This document shows positions 41,725-52,900 of a DNA stretch of 64,000 bases, piece by piece. This DNA is from Coniferiporia sulphurascens. Taxonomy: Eukaryota; Basidiomycota; Agaricomycetes; Hymenochaetales; Hymenochaetaceae. Numbering within the stretch: the first letter of the stretch is position 1; every line of letters starts with the position of its first letter. A program made the translations under genes and the position numbers. The stretch lies in contig NBBA01000023.1 in assembly GCA_002794785.1 (NCBI GenBank), forward strand, positions 1-64,000, in the 5' to 3' direction. The notes under the pieces are model-generated. The model was not told the DNA's origin, made no database searches, and worked only from the letters and a program-made list of their open reading frames with translations.

Positions 41725-42283
41725 TGTTACAATTTTCCTTTACTTTCCCTCTCTGTGCTGACTCACTTCCTCTTCGTCATCATCAGTCAGCGCACCTCCC
41801 CCATTTCCCTGCCTTACTCATCCTTATTCACCTTACGCCATAAGACGCCATGATGACGCCTTATTGCACCATCATGACGTGCTTTGCTTACTGATCACCA
41901 TACTTGTATTACCAAGGCCTTCCTTGAGTTTCCATGACTTTCCATAGTCTGGTAAACACACCTAACCAAGTCGCTACAGTAGCAAACACTTAGAGTAGCA
42001 TATAAGCATGTAACTTCAGTAGCACAAGCCCTAAGCTTGTGCTCTTTGTTCATACAAGCCCATTATCTGCTACCACCAGTCTACTGTGCGCCACTTGGCC
42101 ATTAGTCGCTTCGTCGTAACCTGACTTAGCTAAGAAGCATCTCGTGTCCACATTGTCAATCAGGAAGCCCCATCGACGATCACCTTCAACTTACGACATC
42201 TAGGAAGCCCCGTTGCTGTAACCACCAGTCCCGACGATCAGGAAGCCCCAACGTCGATCACCGCGTAACCATTGAGCTTAACA
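41725..42283 (+). mobile_element. Solo LTR 3 (559 bp) with 5-bp target duplication
   Basis: TGTTACAATTTTCC...GAGCTTAACA, flanked by CTGGC at 41720-41724 and 42284-42288. It has the same internal TATAAG, 9-bp inverted repeat and AGGAAGCCC boxes as LTR1. It is inserted in the RT region of LINE B. Confidence 0.95.
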
Positions 42284-43761
42284 CTGGCCTTTCACTCATA
42301 CACGACATTCAAACTGCACACAAAAAGAAATTATTTGTTTCCGCACTCACTATTGACATCAAAGGTTATTTCGACAACGTCAATCATTCAAGACTTCTTC
42401 ATTCATTACACCTTCTTGGATTCGATCAAAAAGTCATACTTTGGACTCAGGCATTTCTTTCTGACCGTCATATTTCATTTAAAATTGACAATTTTATTTC
42501 CGATCCTAAACCAATTCACAATATCGGCATTCCACAAGGATCCCCAATTTCACCTATCCTCTCTTCCATCTATACTTCCTTCATTCTTAATGAGTTCAAT
42601 TTTTCCTCTAACACTTGCCTCAAAGCATACATCGACGATCAACTTATTTTGGTTTACTCCGAATCTTATGAAGAAAATATTTCCCTTCTAAAACACGCTT
42701 ATAACATCATTTCTAACAAATTAAACGATATTCAACTTTCCGTCGATCATTTCAAATCTGACCTTATTCATTTTATACGCCATGGGTTTTCTCCAACCTC
42801 TTTTCCCTCCATCATCCTTTCCAATATTCACTTACCCCCTGTTACCATTACTCCGTCACCCATTATTCGTTGGCTCGGGTTTTTCCTTGATCAAAGACTC
42901 AATTTCAATCATCACATCCAATGCATGTGCATGCGGGCACAATCCACTTCTATGGCATTACGTATTCTTGGAAACACTATTTGTGGCCTTTCCTTCGCCA
43001 ACTTTCGAACCCTTCATTATTCTAACATCCTCCCCATCCTCACATACGGATTTCAATTATGGTACACCGGCATTCGACAAAAAACAAAAATACTACGCAT
43101 GTCAGTCGCCCAAAATCAAAGTCTTCGTCTCCTTACGGGCACCTTTCGAGCCACACCATCGCATGCACTTCACCAAATCGCACACGTCCTCCCAATACCT
43201 ATTCTTCTTAACAAATATAATCAATCCACCGCTCTTCGTCTCAATCGCCTTCCGCTAAATTCTCAACTTCTTAACCGTCTTCCGTCATCTTGGCCTCGTC
43301 TTCCGTCATCGAAACCACCCATCACCTCTCGTCATAAATCATCGTCAGCAAAACCCAAAACCCAACTACACCGACTAGCATTCCTTGCTGATCCTCACAC
43401 CGAACACATAAACCCTTATCTTGCTCATCCGTCTCAACATTTACCAAATAATCCATCACAATACCATTATCAACCTCTTTCGTACAATCTCGATCCTGGC
43501 ACCTCACCATTACATAGGAAAAATCAACAAAAAGAATGCATTATCCTTCTTCATAATTCGCTATCAAAAAATATTCACAATCTCTTAGTATATACAGACA
43601 GTTCAAAAAATTACAAAAACAATCAGTCCATTACCATTTCTGCTTTCGTTATCTATCACAATTCCCAAATCGTCGACCTTGGTCATTTTTACTGTTCTCC
43701 ATCTGGTTCCTCTTTCGACACCGAAATGTATGCCCTTGCTAAATGTACTGAATGCATCACC
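42284..43761 (+). pseudogene. ORF2 of LINE B, part 2: RT core, thumb and RNase H start
   Basis: ALTIDIKGYFDNVNHSRLL (motif A, both Asp), GIPQGSPISPILSSIYTS (motif B) and KAYIDDQLILVYSES (motif C, intact YIDD) are followed by IIRWLGFFLDQRLNFNHHIQ, ILTYGFQLWYTGIRQKT and the RNase H start LLVYTDSSKNYKNNQSITIS and SSFDTEMYALAKC (catalytic Asp and Glu). It is open without stops to LTR4, and the RT core is the best preserved in the window. Confidence 0.87.
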
Positions 43762-44319
43762 TGTTAAGCTCAATGGTTACGCGGTGATTGACGTCGGGGC
43801 TTCCTGATCGTCGGAACTGATGGTATGGCAACGGAGCTTCCTAGATGTCGTAAGTCGAGGGTGATCGTCAATGGGGCTTCCTGATCAGCGATGTGGACGT
43901 GGTAGGCTTCTATAGCGAGTTGGGTTATGACAAAGTGACTAATGGCCAAGTGGCACACAGTAGACTGGTGGTAGCAGATAATGGGCTTGTATGAACAAAG
44001 AGCACAAGCTTAGGGCTTGTGCTGCAGAAGTTACATGCTTATATGCTACTCTATGTGTTTGCTACTGTAGCGACTTGGTTAGGTGTGTTTACCAGACTAT
44101 GGAAGGTCATGGAAACTCAAGGAAGGTCTTGGTAATACAAGTGCGGTGATCAGTAAGCAAAGCACGTCATGATGGTGCAATAAGGCATCATCATGGCGTC
44201 TTATGGCGCGAGGTGAATAAGGATGAGTAAGGTAAAGAAATAGGGGAGGTGTGCTGACTGATGATGACGAAGAGGAAGTGAGTCAGCGCAGTAAGGGAAA
44301 GTAAAGGAAAATTGTAACA
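43762..44319 (-). mobile_element. Solo LTR 4 (558 bp) with 5-bp target duplication
   Basis: Plus sense TGTTAAGCTCAATGG...AAATTGTAACA; TCACC at 43757-43761 and 44320-44324. It is in opposite orientation to LTR3, 1.5 kb away in the same LINE, so the two are independent insertions and not the ends of one element. It is inserted in the RNase H domain. Confidence 0.95.
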
Positions 44320-45087
44320 TCACCCTCTTCCGACAAAGACACATTTTTTCTTCATCTCATATTCACAACATTCACTTTTTCTCTGACTCGTCCTCTTGTA
44401 TTCCCGCAATTCTCGACCTTTCTCCACATGCCACTCAAATTTCTTCTAAAATCTTCAGACAATTTTCAGACTCCTTCACTTCTAACACACGACACCACAT
44501 TCATCTTCACTGGTCTCCTGGTCATCTCGACATTCCGGGCAACATCATTGCCGACAAACTCACACTTCTCACCGATAGGCCGTCCTTTTCTATTAAAAAC
44601 ATATGCTGGAGAAAAAGAAAACATTAACACTCACACGACTACATCCTGGGTTAACCTCATTCAAAACACCAAAAACATTTCGGACTCTGCATCATTCAAC
44701 ACATTACCTGCAGTCCCTACATCCAAACTATCAAACTTTTGGAAACATTTCTATTACCCTCGAGACATATCATCACGAATGTTCCATGCAATTACAGGAC
44801 ACAGTCACTTTGGAGATTATTATAGGCGCTTTGTACCCACCATACCCATGTCGTGCCCATGTGGCGAAAGCATTCAAACCCAGGATCATATAATTCGGAG
44901 ATGCCATTTACTCAAATCCGCCCGTGTTCAAGCTTTCGGGAATACAATTCCACCACCAGACCAGATTCTTTTTACAAAAGACATTTATCTTCAAAAGTTC
45001 GCATCATTTTTAAACTCATCCAACGCATTTACAAAAGCTTTTACTGTTCATGAACCAATTCCTCCATCGCGATTTTTTCCCCCATGA
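44320..45087 (+). pseudogene. ORF2 of LINE B, part 3: RNase H end and C-terminal domain
   Basis: It resumes TLFRQRHIFSSSHIHNIHFF with FSDSSSCIPAILDL (RNase H DS motif) and HLHWSPGHLDIPGNIIADKL. A frameshift near 44580-44610 changes register. Then FWKHFYYPRDISSRMFHAIT and CPCGESIQTQDHIIRRC (a C-x-C...H-x4-C finger typical of the LINE ORF2 C-terminus) lead to a TGA at 45085. Confidence 0.82.
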
Positions 45088-45286
45088 TTCATAGTTTAAA
45101 AACTTCAGACTCAACACATCCGATCCATTCACGCCTTAAAACTGGACACTTTATACCTTGTTAATCTCCTCTGACACAATACTTCATATGGTCTCACATC
45201 CACGTCTTTTACTTTGTAATGTAGCGGTATATAAATGCAGAATTAAAAATAAAATAAAAAATAAAATAAAAAAGATGGTTGACTGT

Positions 45287-47101
45287 TAAGTGCCGTCCAG
45301 CACATTCGGCACAATGAGCCTGGGCTTGGCAACCCTTCTTTCCATGACCAAGTCCTTGGCAGCGCTCACACTGGGTGAGGCCGGGCCGGACCGGTGGGAC
45401 CAAGAGGCAGAGGGAGGATCTGAATAGGTAAACCCTGTTCCTTTTGAGGAGGTGTGCTTGGGTTTGCCCATCTGGGTTGACAAAGGTGAAAGATACTGGG
45501 CAAGCTGCCAAGAGAGGGAGCTTTTCCGGTACTGTTGCATAGTGGGGTGGCACCACAAAGTCGAGGTGCTTGAGGGAGGGGTTTTGTCGGACCTCCGCAA
45601 GGAGTGCCGCTTCGGTGATGGGGTGGGGGTTCTGTCCGAAGAAGACATCTCGGCAGGGCACCATTGAGATGCGCAGTGTAGATCTTGGGCGAACTCTGGA
45701 GGGGGTTAGTTGGAACCGGTCCGAGATGGGCTGGTCCGCTGGGAGGGCTAGGCAGCGGTCATGCATGTACTTTGTGAACGTGTCCGCATGGCGGTCAATG
45801 ATCGCCGATGTGGTTGGGGTGGAGGAGGCGGGCCTTTCTGCAAAGGTGGTCACCAGGTTGCCCTTCACGTTAAACTTGGAGGACAACATGGTGACCGCAT
45901 CAGCAGTGGGCAGGGCCCGGAAGAAACCCTGGGCCATTTCCATGAGGGAGGCTCCTGACTTATGCATGGCCGCAGGGGTGATGAGGTCCCACGGTGTTAG
46001 TACTAGGGTGGGTTCCTTAGCATACATTTTTGGGGGGGTGGTTGCCGGACTTTCTTCACCTTCTTTGCTGGGGCCGTCTGGGCTGCTGGGGGCTGGGGGA
46101 GGTTAGCTGCAATTGCTGCTAACTGGGCATATGTCATTGGGGCTCCTGCTGGCATGACTTTTGCCATGGCCTCGAGCTGAGCCAGAGTGATGGTTGTGGC
46201 AACCGTTGCCATGGTGTTGGGGGCGGGGGTGGTTCCTCCCACGTTGGTGGGAGTCTGCTGCTGGGCCTGTTGTGGCTGCGGGGCAGGGCGTGATGTCAGG
46301 GAGGAAACCTGGCGGGTGAGGTTCCCCACATCGACTGAGAGCCGCTTGACGATGTCTGTTAGCGTTGAGATCTGTGAGTCTGGGGGGTAGGTTGGGCTTG
46401 AGCCTGCTGGTTAGTCCTTGTGTTGAAGGTAAACAGGGTTCTCATGGCCGAGGAGAATGGTGCGCCGAGTGAGATTCTCACGCCCATCGTGGACTGGGCA
46501 TATTCCTGTTCCGCTGCGTGGGTGGCAATGTGGTCTGGATCATCCCGATCTTGCGTCCGGTATGTTGTCGATAGCGTTTCATGGCTGAGGGCTGTTAGTT
46601 TCCCCAGGAATGCTGCTGTCGCCTGTATGACCAATGTGGAGCTGGCGGCTTTTTCAATGTCAGTCTTGAGGGTGTTGAGGGCCCTTTCTACGTTTGGTGC
46701 GAAGTCCGTCAGTGCTCAGATGAACTCTGAGGTGACCGGCCAGTTGCGAGGGGTCTCGGGGGAAAGGACATCGGCGTTGCATTTGCCCATCAAGGGGGGG
46801 GGTGTATGCGGGTCATCCCGCATCTGGTCATCTTGCACTTGCCCCTGTGTGTTCTGGGCTCGTGCGACAGTGAGGGCGGTCTGTGATCCTCACTGCGGCC
46901 ACTGGTTGAGGTCGCCTGGAGGGGTTTTGCCCATGAGGGCATCGTAGTTGGGTGAGGAGAGTCATGCCAGCAGTGACAGCGATCGGCTCCTGGGGGCAGT
47001 TGGTGACTGACGGTGGCCAGGGTTGGCCGCTCCAGACGCAGTAGAACTAGCAGTAGAGAGGCCTGTGGGTCGTAGTGGACAACCACTGAACCGATCTGCC
47101 A
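45287..47101 (-). pseudogene. ORF1 of A3-T, N-terminal and central parts (right of LINE B)
   Basis: The start ATG at 47101 (MADRFSGCPLRPTGLSTASS) follows the family leader. Pieces include QATAAFLGKLTALSHETLS, TMATVATTITLAQLEAMAKV, YAKEPTLVLTPWDLITPAAM, GFFRALPTADAVTMLSSKF, STLRISMVPCRDVFFGQNPH and CERCQGLGHGKKGC. It is interrupted by TGA (for example near 47016) and frameshifts. The region parallels A1 ORF1 but is strongly diverged in its first half. Confidence 0.8.
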
Positions 47102-47162
47102 TGGGGGAGTTTAAGCTACCCACGCTAGGGAGATGGTGGTGGTAAGAGGTCAAGAAGGGATG

Positions 47163-48083
47163 CCTCCAACGACTCTACACCACCTGTGTGCGCACCGTCC
47201 TGGCATGGGGTGCACCAGTATGGTACCATGGACGTTGACAAAAAACCCTAGTCAACTGACTACAGGCCATGCAGAACACTGCTTGCCATTGGATTTTAGG
47301 TGTCTACAAGGGCATGTCTCCCCACTCCACAAATTTTCTTTGTTCCACCCCCCTTTCTTCACTTATTTCAAATATTTAAAGACCACTCACGCCCTGCACC
47401 TATGGCACACCCCCCACCATGTAGGGCAGAAAAAGTTTAATCCTAATGCTAACACTCCTTTTTCCCTTTCATTGCAGGTCCATGTCCCCTGAGTCCAATG
47501 GATCCCAGCATACATGCACTCCCCCTGGACAGACCCCCTTGTCGGTCAAGGTTGAATCGTCTTCACAGCTCCCAGACAGCTGGTCTCTGAGGACATGTGT
47601 GCCAACTATGTCGCCCAAGCCAGGATTTGCTGTACTGACACCTCCCCGCAGGTATTCACTGATGGCTCATGCATCGGAAACACCTCAGGATCAGCCATCT
47701 GTGGCATGAAGGGGCCACTCTATATCAGCTCCCTCAGGCTTGCCTCCCCCACTTGCACCACAGCAACAGACGCCGAAATCTTTTCTTTGGCAACTGCCCC
47801 AGGCTGGGCTGTGAGACACCTCCACCACCTGCTGCTGGACGTACAAGAGATCTTCTTCCTCTCAGACTCTCTGACAGCACTTGGCCTATTCTGCACCTGG
47901 CCCTCCACTTCGGGGGCCCAGCTCCTCCCCCTTTGGAAGGCAGGGATCGAGACCCTTCTCAACTTGTTTCTGAATCTGACCGTTCATTTCCGATGGTGCC
48001 CGGGCCACGAGGACATCCCTGGGAACCAAAAAAAAAAAAAACCCTCCACCTCAGCTTTGAAAGAGGCTGCCATTAACACCCTC
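47163..48083 (+). pseudogene. A3-R ORF2 piece 2: thumb, RNase H, truncated
   Basis: LQRLYTTCVRTVLAWGAPVW, then HALHLWHTPHHVGQKKFNPN, RNase H VFTDGSCIGNTSGSAICGM, TDAEIFSLATAPGWAVRHL, EIFFLSDSLTALGLF and HFRWCPGHEDIPGN. Directly after GN, a run of 14 A (48028-48041) replaces the codons for EWAD...LAP, then PSTSALKEAAINTL. It breaks off at 48083 where repeat X begins. The C-terminal domain and 3' end are missing, which is abnormal for a LINE. Confidence 0.82.
48028..48041 (+). repeat. A14 tract replacing part of RNase H in A3-R
   Basis: The sequence GGGAACC is followed by 14 A and then CCCTCCACCTCAGC. In related copies about 70 bp (codons EWADxxxKLATELPPSSLA) lie between those points. The tract could be the remnant of a LINE tail left after a deletion. 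Confidence 0.75.
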
Positions 48084-49348
48084 ATCATCCTTCTTGTCCT
48101 CTTACCACCACCATCTCGGTTTAGCAACTGGGGTCAGTGGGGGGAAGTCGCAGCTACCCGACCTTGCCTGGACTCTCTGGGACTGGGCATTGTATGAGAG
48201 AAGTTTCCGACTCACCCTGGTGCGCTGGGGTTGGTCATCGGTCACCATAACGCGGCAGGGAATGGGCGCAGAGCTCGCCAGCGGTCTTGGCAACCCGTCG
48301 AAAACGTTGCTTCTGGTTGGATTCTCGGTGAGCCTGCATCCTTCTGGCGTCTGCACTGTCCTCTCAGGGTAGCATGCTTGTTGGGCCTGCATTGTAGGTG
48401 GGCTCGGCAGGGGGGGACACGACGTTAACGTCCTCACAGGGGGGGGGAAACCCCCTGCCTCACAGCGGGCGACTTCGGTTGGGTGATCTTGGTTTGGGGC
48501 AACCCGGATCACGCCTTCGGGTGCTGAGCAATGCCCCCTGGGTACCTCGGGGCCCGTGTTGTCCCTGGCATGACAAATCAAAAACTGCCCCCCCAAACTC
48601 CCGAAAGGGTCTCTGATGACGGCACCTTGTGCTAAAAGGAGATAGGGGGCTCATAACACATGGCATGGCAGTAAGAACCACCCGACACTGAAAAGCGACA
48701 GGGCACCATGGGCCTCTTGGGTGGGTTGGACCCCCTTGAGGTGGTTAGTATCCTCTACTCCCTGGGATGGCTTTGCCACTGGGGTCGAGTATGTGAGATG
48801 GAGATCCTGGTATGATTGCGGATCCAGAAGTGGGGCTGGGGGTTGACTGGGCGCTTGTCCCATGACCTCGGTTCCTGAGTATTCCGGCTGTAATGGCTGT
48901 TTCTGAAGTGTGTGCCAGGGCACGGGAAAGGGCCTGCATGGAGCGTGTGTCGGCATCCCGGCATGCTGAAGTGTAGTGTCTCGGGCCATAGCACTGTGGG
49001 AGAGTTCCCCTCAGTGGCTCCAGAGGACTAAATCCTCTGTCAGTTTGTGTGGGGGTAATTCCCACTATGGGCTTAAGTTGATTCCCAGAAGTGCAGCAGT
49101 ACTCTACAGGACCTCTATGGTTGGGGAGGGAATGTGTAGGGTAGGGGGGTTGTTCCATATGGGTGGGGTAGTGCCTATGGCGCCGCAACCCTCACCCGGG
49201 ATGGCCTCCTAGCGCGGCACGCCTTACCCTAGTGCTCCAATATAGCGCCCATATGTCGTAGAGGACAGCAGAAGCAGTTTCGGTCACTGCATATCCCAAG
49301 GAAGGTACATGTGTTGTTTGAGTCCCACAAGGGCACTCTTAATTCTGG
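48084..49348. repeat. Unclassified repeat X, starting with a LINE-like 5' terminus
   Basis: The first about 31 bp (CATCCTTCTTGTCCTCTTAC...) match the 5' terminus of A3-T, in plus sense. Beyond about 48117 the sequence matches no LINE in the window. It contains a perfect 12-bp palindrome GACGTTAACGTC (about 48421-48432), a CAGGGGG/CCCCCTG hairpin (about 48438-48459) and, on the minus strand, open frames (48745-49188, 147 codons; 48102-48596, 164 codons) without recognised domains. The right part recurs at 638-881. It ends at 49348 where A1-P resumes. It could be an unrelated retroelement, a non-autonomous element with a LINE start, or captured host DNA. Confidence 0.55.
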
Positions 49349-49625
49349 CTAACCGGCTCCAGTACCTCGCTAACACGTGGGACTGGTTGCCACCTAACCA
49401 ATATGGGGGGTGTCAAGGACACTCGGTCTACGATGCTGCCCAACACCTCCTACAGATTGCGGAACGTGCCCATGTGGAAGGCCATGTTTGTTCGGTCCTC
49501 ACAGTCGACATCCAGGGTTTCTTCGACTCAGTGCACCCCCAGCTCCTCCACCGACAATTGTTGGACCTCAGTTGTGCACCAGACATGGCCAACTGGTGTT
49601 TGTCCTTCATGACGGACCAGCAGGT
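49349..49625 (+). pseudogene. A1-P ORF2 piece 3: RT motif A region
   Basis: NRLQYLANTWDWLPPNQYGG, GHSVYDAAQHLLQIAERAHV, VLTVDIQGFFDSVHPQLLHR (motif A, both Asp intact), MANWCLSFMTDQQV. It is cut at 49625 by the tail of A2-U and resumes at 62730 with TDRQVAIAFDSTTLPTAPKP. Confidence 0.87.
49611..49625. repeat. Target-site duplication around the A2-U/A1-V pair (pair: 62730-62744)
   Basis: GACGGACCAGCAGGT at 49611-49625 and GACAGACCGGCAGGT at 62730-62744 differ at two positions, both G/A in CpG context. They encode TDQQV/TDRQV of A1-P. A single duplication flanks two LINE copies in tandem. Confidence 0.88.
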
Positions 49626-49932
49626 TTTTTTTTTAAATTATTATTCCTGCAGTATTACATAATTACAAGCTGCCCCCCAAAGGGGGGGCCCTAACTACAT
49701 AACAACCAAGGTGCCTGTCATCACACAATGCACAAAACTGGGTGGGGGCTCTGCTCCCCAGAGGGTGCCAAAGTGGGAAGGGCCCCTATTAGTAAGTACA
49801 GAAAAGAGGGAGGAATACGTATCACTACAGCCATGCCAAACAGACGACATCAGGCAAAAGGGGGTAGCTTAGAATTGGAAAGGGAGGGCAAGAGCGCCGG
49901 CTGGGACATACGCAGGAGAGTCTGAAAGGCAG

Positions 49933-52900
49933 TCATAGATCAGAGGAAAAGGGAGGAAGCGCACCTGAGAGCTCCAAAAGAGCCGGGTCTGGGTCCTGGG
50001 TACGGGTTCCAAGCATATGACTCATGTAGTCCCGGAGGAGGTCCAAGTCCATATCTTTGTTGGTCAGGTGTCCCTCCAGCTCCATTGTGGTGAAGGCCAG
50101 GCAGATGGTGGCTGAGGTACAGTCAGAGAGGCGGTTGAGGTGCCCCATCAGCTTCAGCCAATGGCGCAAAACCTGGAGATGGTTTTCGTCTGCCCACTCG
50201 GTGTGGTGGGTGGGAAGTGGTTCACAGGGGGGCCAGACCCTGCGGATCCAAGGTCGGAAAGTCCTGCAGCCACCTAGTATGTGGGCAGTTGACTGGGCTG
50301 GCCAGGGTGGGTGGTTGTGCCATCTGCAGTGTGAGATCAGGCTGTGCCTGTGCCGGTAGGCTGAGTCAAAGCTCAGCCAGTATCCCCCATAGGGACCAGC
50401 GCGGCAGAGGACCTGGGCGACTGCGGAGAGTTCATGGCGAGGGTGGTCCACTGACTGCATGATGAGCTTTCGGGGGTGGCAGGAAGGGGCCCCACTGACA
50501 GCCAAGTATTTGTCGGCTGTTGAGGCGAGTGGGCGGGCCAGTGAGAGGGACCAATGTTCCATGAGTGTGTTGACGGCAGTCTCCTTCAGTGCTGAGGTGG
50601 AGGGAGCAAGGGAAGACGGGGGTAGGTTCATCATGAACTTTGCCTCGTGGTCCGCCCATTCATTCCTGGGGATGTCAGAGTGACCCGGGCACCATACAAA
50701 ATGAACGGAGAGGTCCAGGTATGAGTCCAGTAGAGTCTGGACCCCTGCCTTCTATTGGTGGAGGAGATGTGCACCTGGAGCTGGCGCCCATGTGCGGATC
50801 AGGTGGAGTGCTGTCAGTGAATCCGACAAGAAGAAAATGTCAGATGCGACAGGCAGAAGCTCCCATAGGTGGTGTGTGGCCCAGCTTGGTGTGGAGGTGA
50901 GGGAGAAAATTTCCGTGTCTGTTGCTGTTGTGCAGATGGGGGAGGCCAGCCAGTGAGACTTAAGGCGTGTGAGGCCCTTCATGGCGCAGATGGCTGAACC
51001 GGACTTAGAGCCGATGCATGAGCCATCGGTGAAGACCTGGAGGTGGGGGAGGGTGCTCAAGGCGAGCGTGGTGCCCACAAATTCCTTGCGGGTGTCCTCG
51101 CTGACCAGAGTGATAGGAGTGGCAAATGAGACTCTTCCATTCATAAATGCCAGAGGATCTGTCCATGGGGGATGAGTGTATGCAGGAACTGGCTGAACCC
51201 GGGGGACCCGGACCTGCAGAGAAGTGGAAAAGGGGTGGTTAGTTACTGTTTTATAATAGCGTTTTCTACCAATGGAGTGTGGGGTGCGCCAGAGGCGCAG
51301 AGAATGGAGGGTCTTAGCATATTCAAGATAATAAGAAAGGGGGGGGAGGGAACAGAGGAAGTTTGTAGAGAAGGGGGAGGCGCCTTTGTAGATGCCCAGA
51401 ATCCATCTACATGCCATGTTTTGTACAGCCTGCAGGCAGCTTACTAGTGTTTTTTTTGCGTCGGCCATGGTACCATACTGGGGCGCCCCATGTCAGGACA
51501 GAGCGGATGCAGGCAGTGTATAGTCGACAGAGGAGGAGGGCCGAGATTCCGTGTTCAGTGTTGCTGAGGATGTGGAGGGCGGTGAGTGTGGAGAGGCCCT
51601 TGGAGCGCATGCGCTCTACGTGGGCCTTGAAAGTGAGGGCAGGATCCCACCATATTCCCAGCCAGTGTAGTGGGATAGAGGGTCGGATGAGCGTGGTGGG
51701 GGCGACCCATACTCCGGCAGTGTCCCAGTCGGTGTAAGCGGCTGAGCATTGTCAGGGTGGGTGGAAGTGAAGGCACTCCATTTTGGCGGCTTCGATGTTG
51801 AGACCAATGGCGCTGAAGTGGGCATTGAGTTGGTGGTAGGCGTTAGACAGTTGCTGGCAGTTGGATGCCACACTGGGTCCGACGCACACTAGGAAGTGGT
51901 CGTCTACATATGCTAGGGCGGTGGTGCCGGTTTGGTGAAATTTCCAGAGGACCACACCTGCAAATATGGTCGAGAGGATCAGGGATACTGGCGACCCTTG
52001 GGGGGTGCCGAGGTCAGGTTTCTGGGCTGTTGGAAGGGTGGTGCCATCAAAGGTGATAGCCACCTGCTGATCCATCATGAAGGACAAGCACCAGTCTGCC
52101 ATGTCTGGTGGGCACTGGAGGTCCAACAGTTGTCGGTGGAGGAGTTGCGGGTGTACCGAGTCGAAGAAACCCTGTATGTCGACTGCTAGGATCGAGCATA
52201 CGAGGCCCTCGGCATGGGCTCACTCCGCTATCTGTAGAAGGTGCTGGGTGGCGTCATAGACCGAATGTCCTTGATGCCCCCTGTATTGGTTAGGTGGCAG
52301 CCAATCTCTCATGTTAGCGAGGAACTGGAGCCGGTTAGCTATAATCTTTTCGAGGAGTTTCCCTAAGGTCTCCTTGAGGGTAATGGGCCGATATGAGCGT
52401 GGCAAGAAGGGGTCCTTCTTGTTTGGCTTCTGGAGCATTACCACTTTTGCTGCCCGCCAGCACTTAGGGTGGTGCCCCATGCACAGGCAGTCGTTGAAAA
52501 GGGCAAGTATCTCTTCGGGGTAAGCGTCTACTACCCATTTGAGTGGGTGGTATCCGATCCCTGAGAGGCCCAGAGCCGACAAGTTGGAGGTGTCGGCCAG
52601 TGCCCCTGTGAGCTCCGTGAGGAGAATGGGTGGGGCAGCCGTTTGGGGGGGGGGCGGCGGAGTGTCGGCCACTTGTTGGGGTGGCGGGGGCGTGAAGAAG
52701 GTAGTGCGGAAGAGCTCACCTTTTTCGTCATCCGATTGGGTGAAGGAGCCATTGTGCTTTCTGAGTGAAGGGATTGGTGTAGGGCGGTTGCCGAGGCCTC
52801 GTTTGGCCCAGCCCCAGATGTTGGAGGCGTCTGCATGGTCTGCCTGCTCAGTGTAGAAATGCCGCTTTGCCGCCTGAATGCCCCGCTTAAATGCGCGGCG

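Larger units (their letters stand above)
37463..45273 (+). mobile_element. LINE B: AT-rich, full-length, separate family, hosting LTR3 and LTR4
   Basis: It has a 255-bp leader (37463-37717), ORF1, ORF2, a short 3' UTR (45088-45230) and a tail of AAAAT/AAAAAT units (45240-45273). Without the two LTRs and their duplicated 5-mers it is about 6.68 kb. Base composition and codon use (A/T-rich third positions) differ sharply from family A. The protein plan is the same as in family A but similarity is low. Confidence 0.93.
32934..47162 (-). mobile_element. LINE copy A3-T, full length, hosting LINE B
   Basis: The 3' end at 32934 has a poly-A tail and the A3-type terminus (CTACTGAGTTACACAATACA in plus sense). 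The hairpin GCGGCCCC/GGGGCCGC lies at about 32989-33007. The 5' terminus CATCCCTTCTTGACC is at 47148-47162. Without LINE B it measures 6405 bp, close to A1 full length. Confidence 0.9.

Noticed and set aside
48102..48596. 164-codon minus-strand frame in repeat X as a host gene
   Set aside because: No recognisable domain, Pro/Arg-rich composition typical of GC-rich antisense frames, and no second copy in the window; kept only as part of X.
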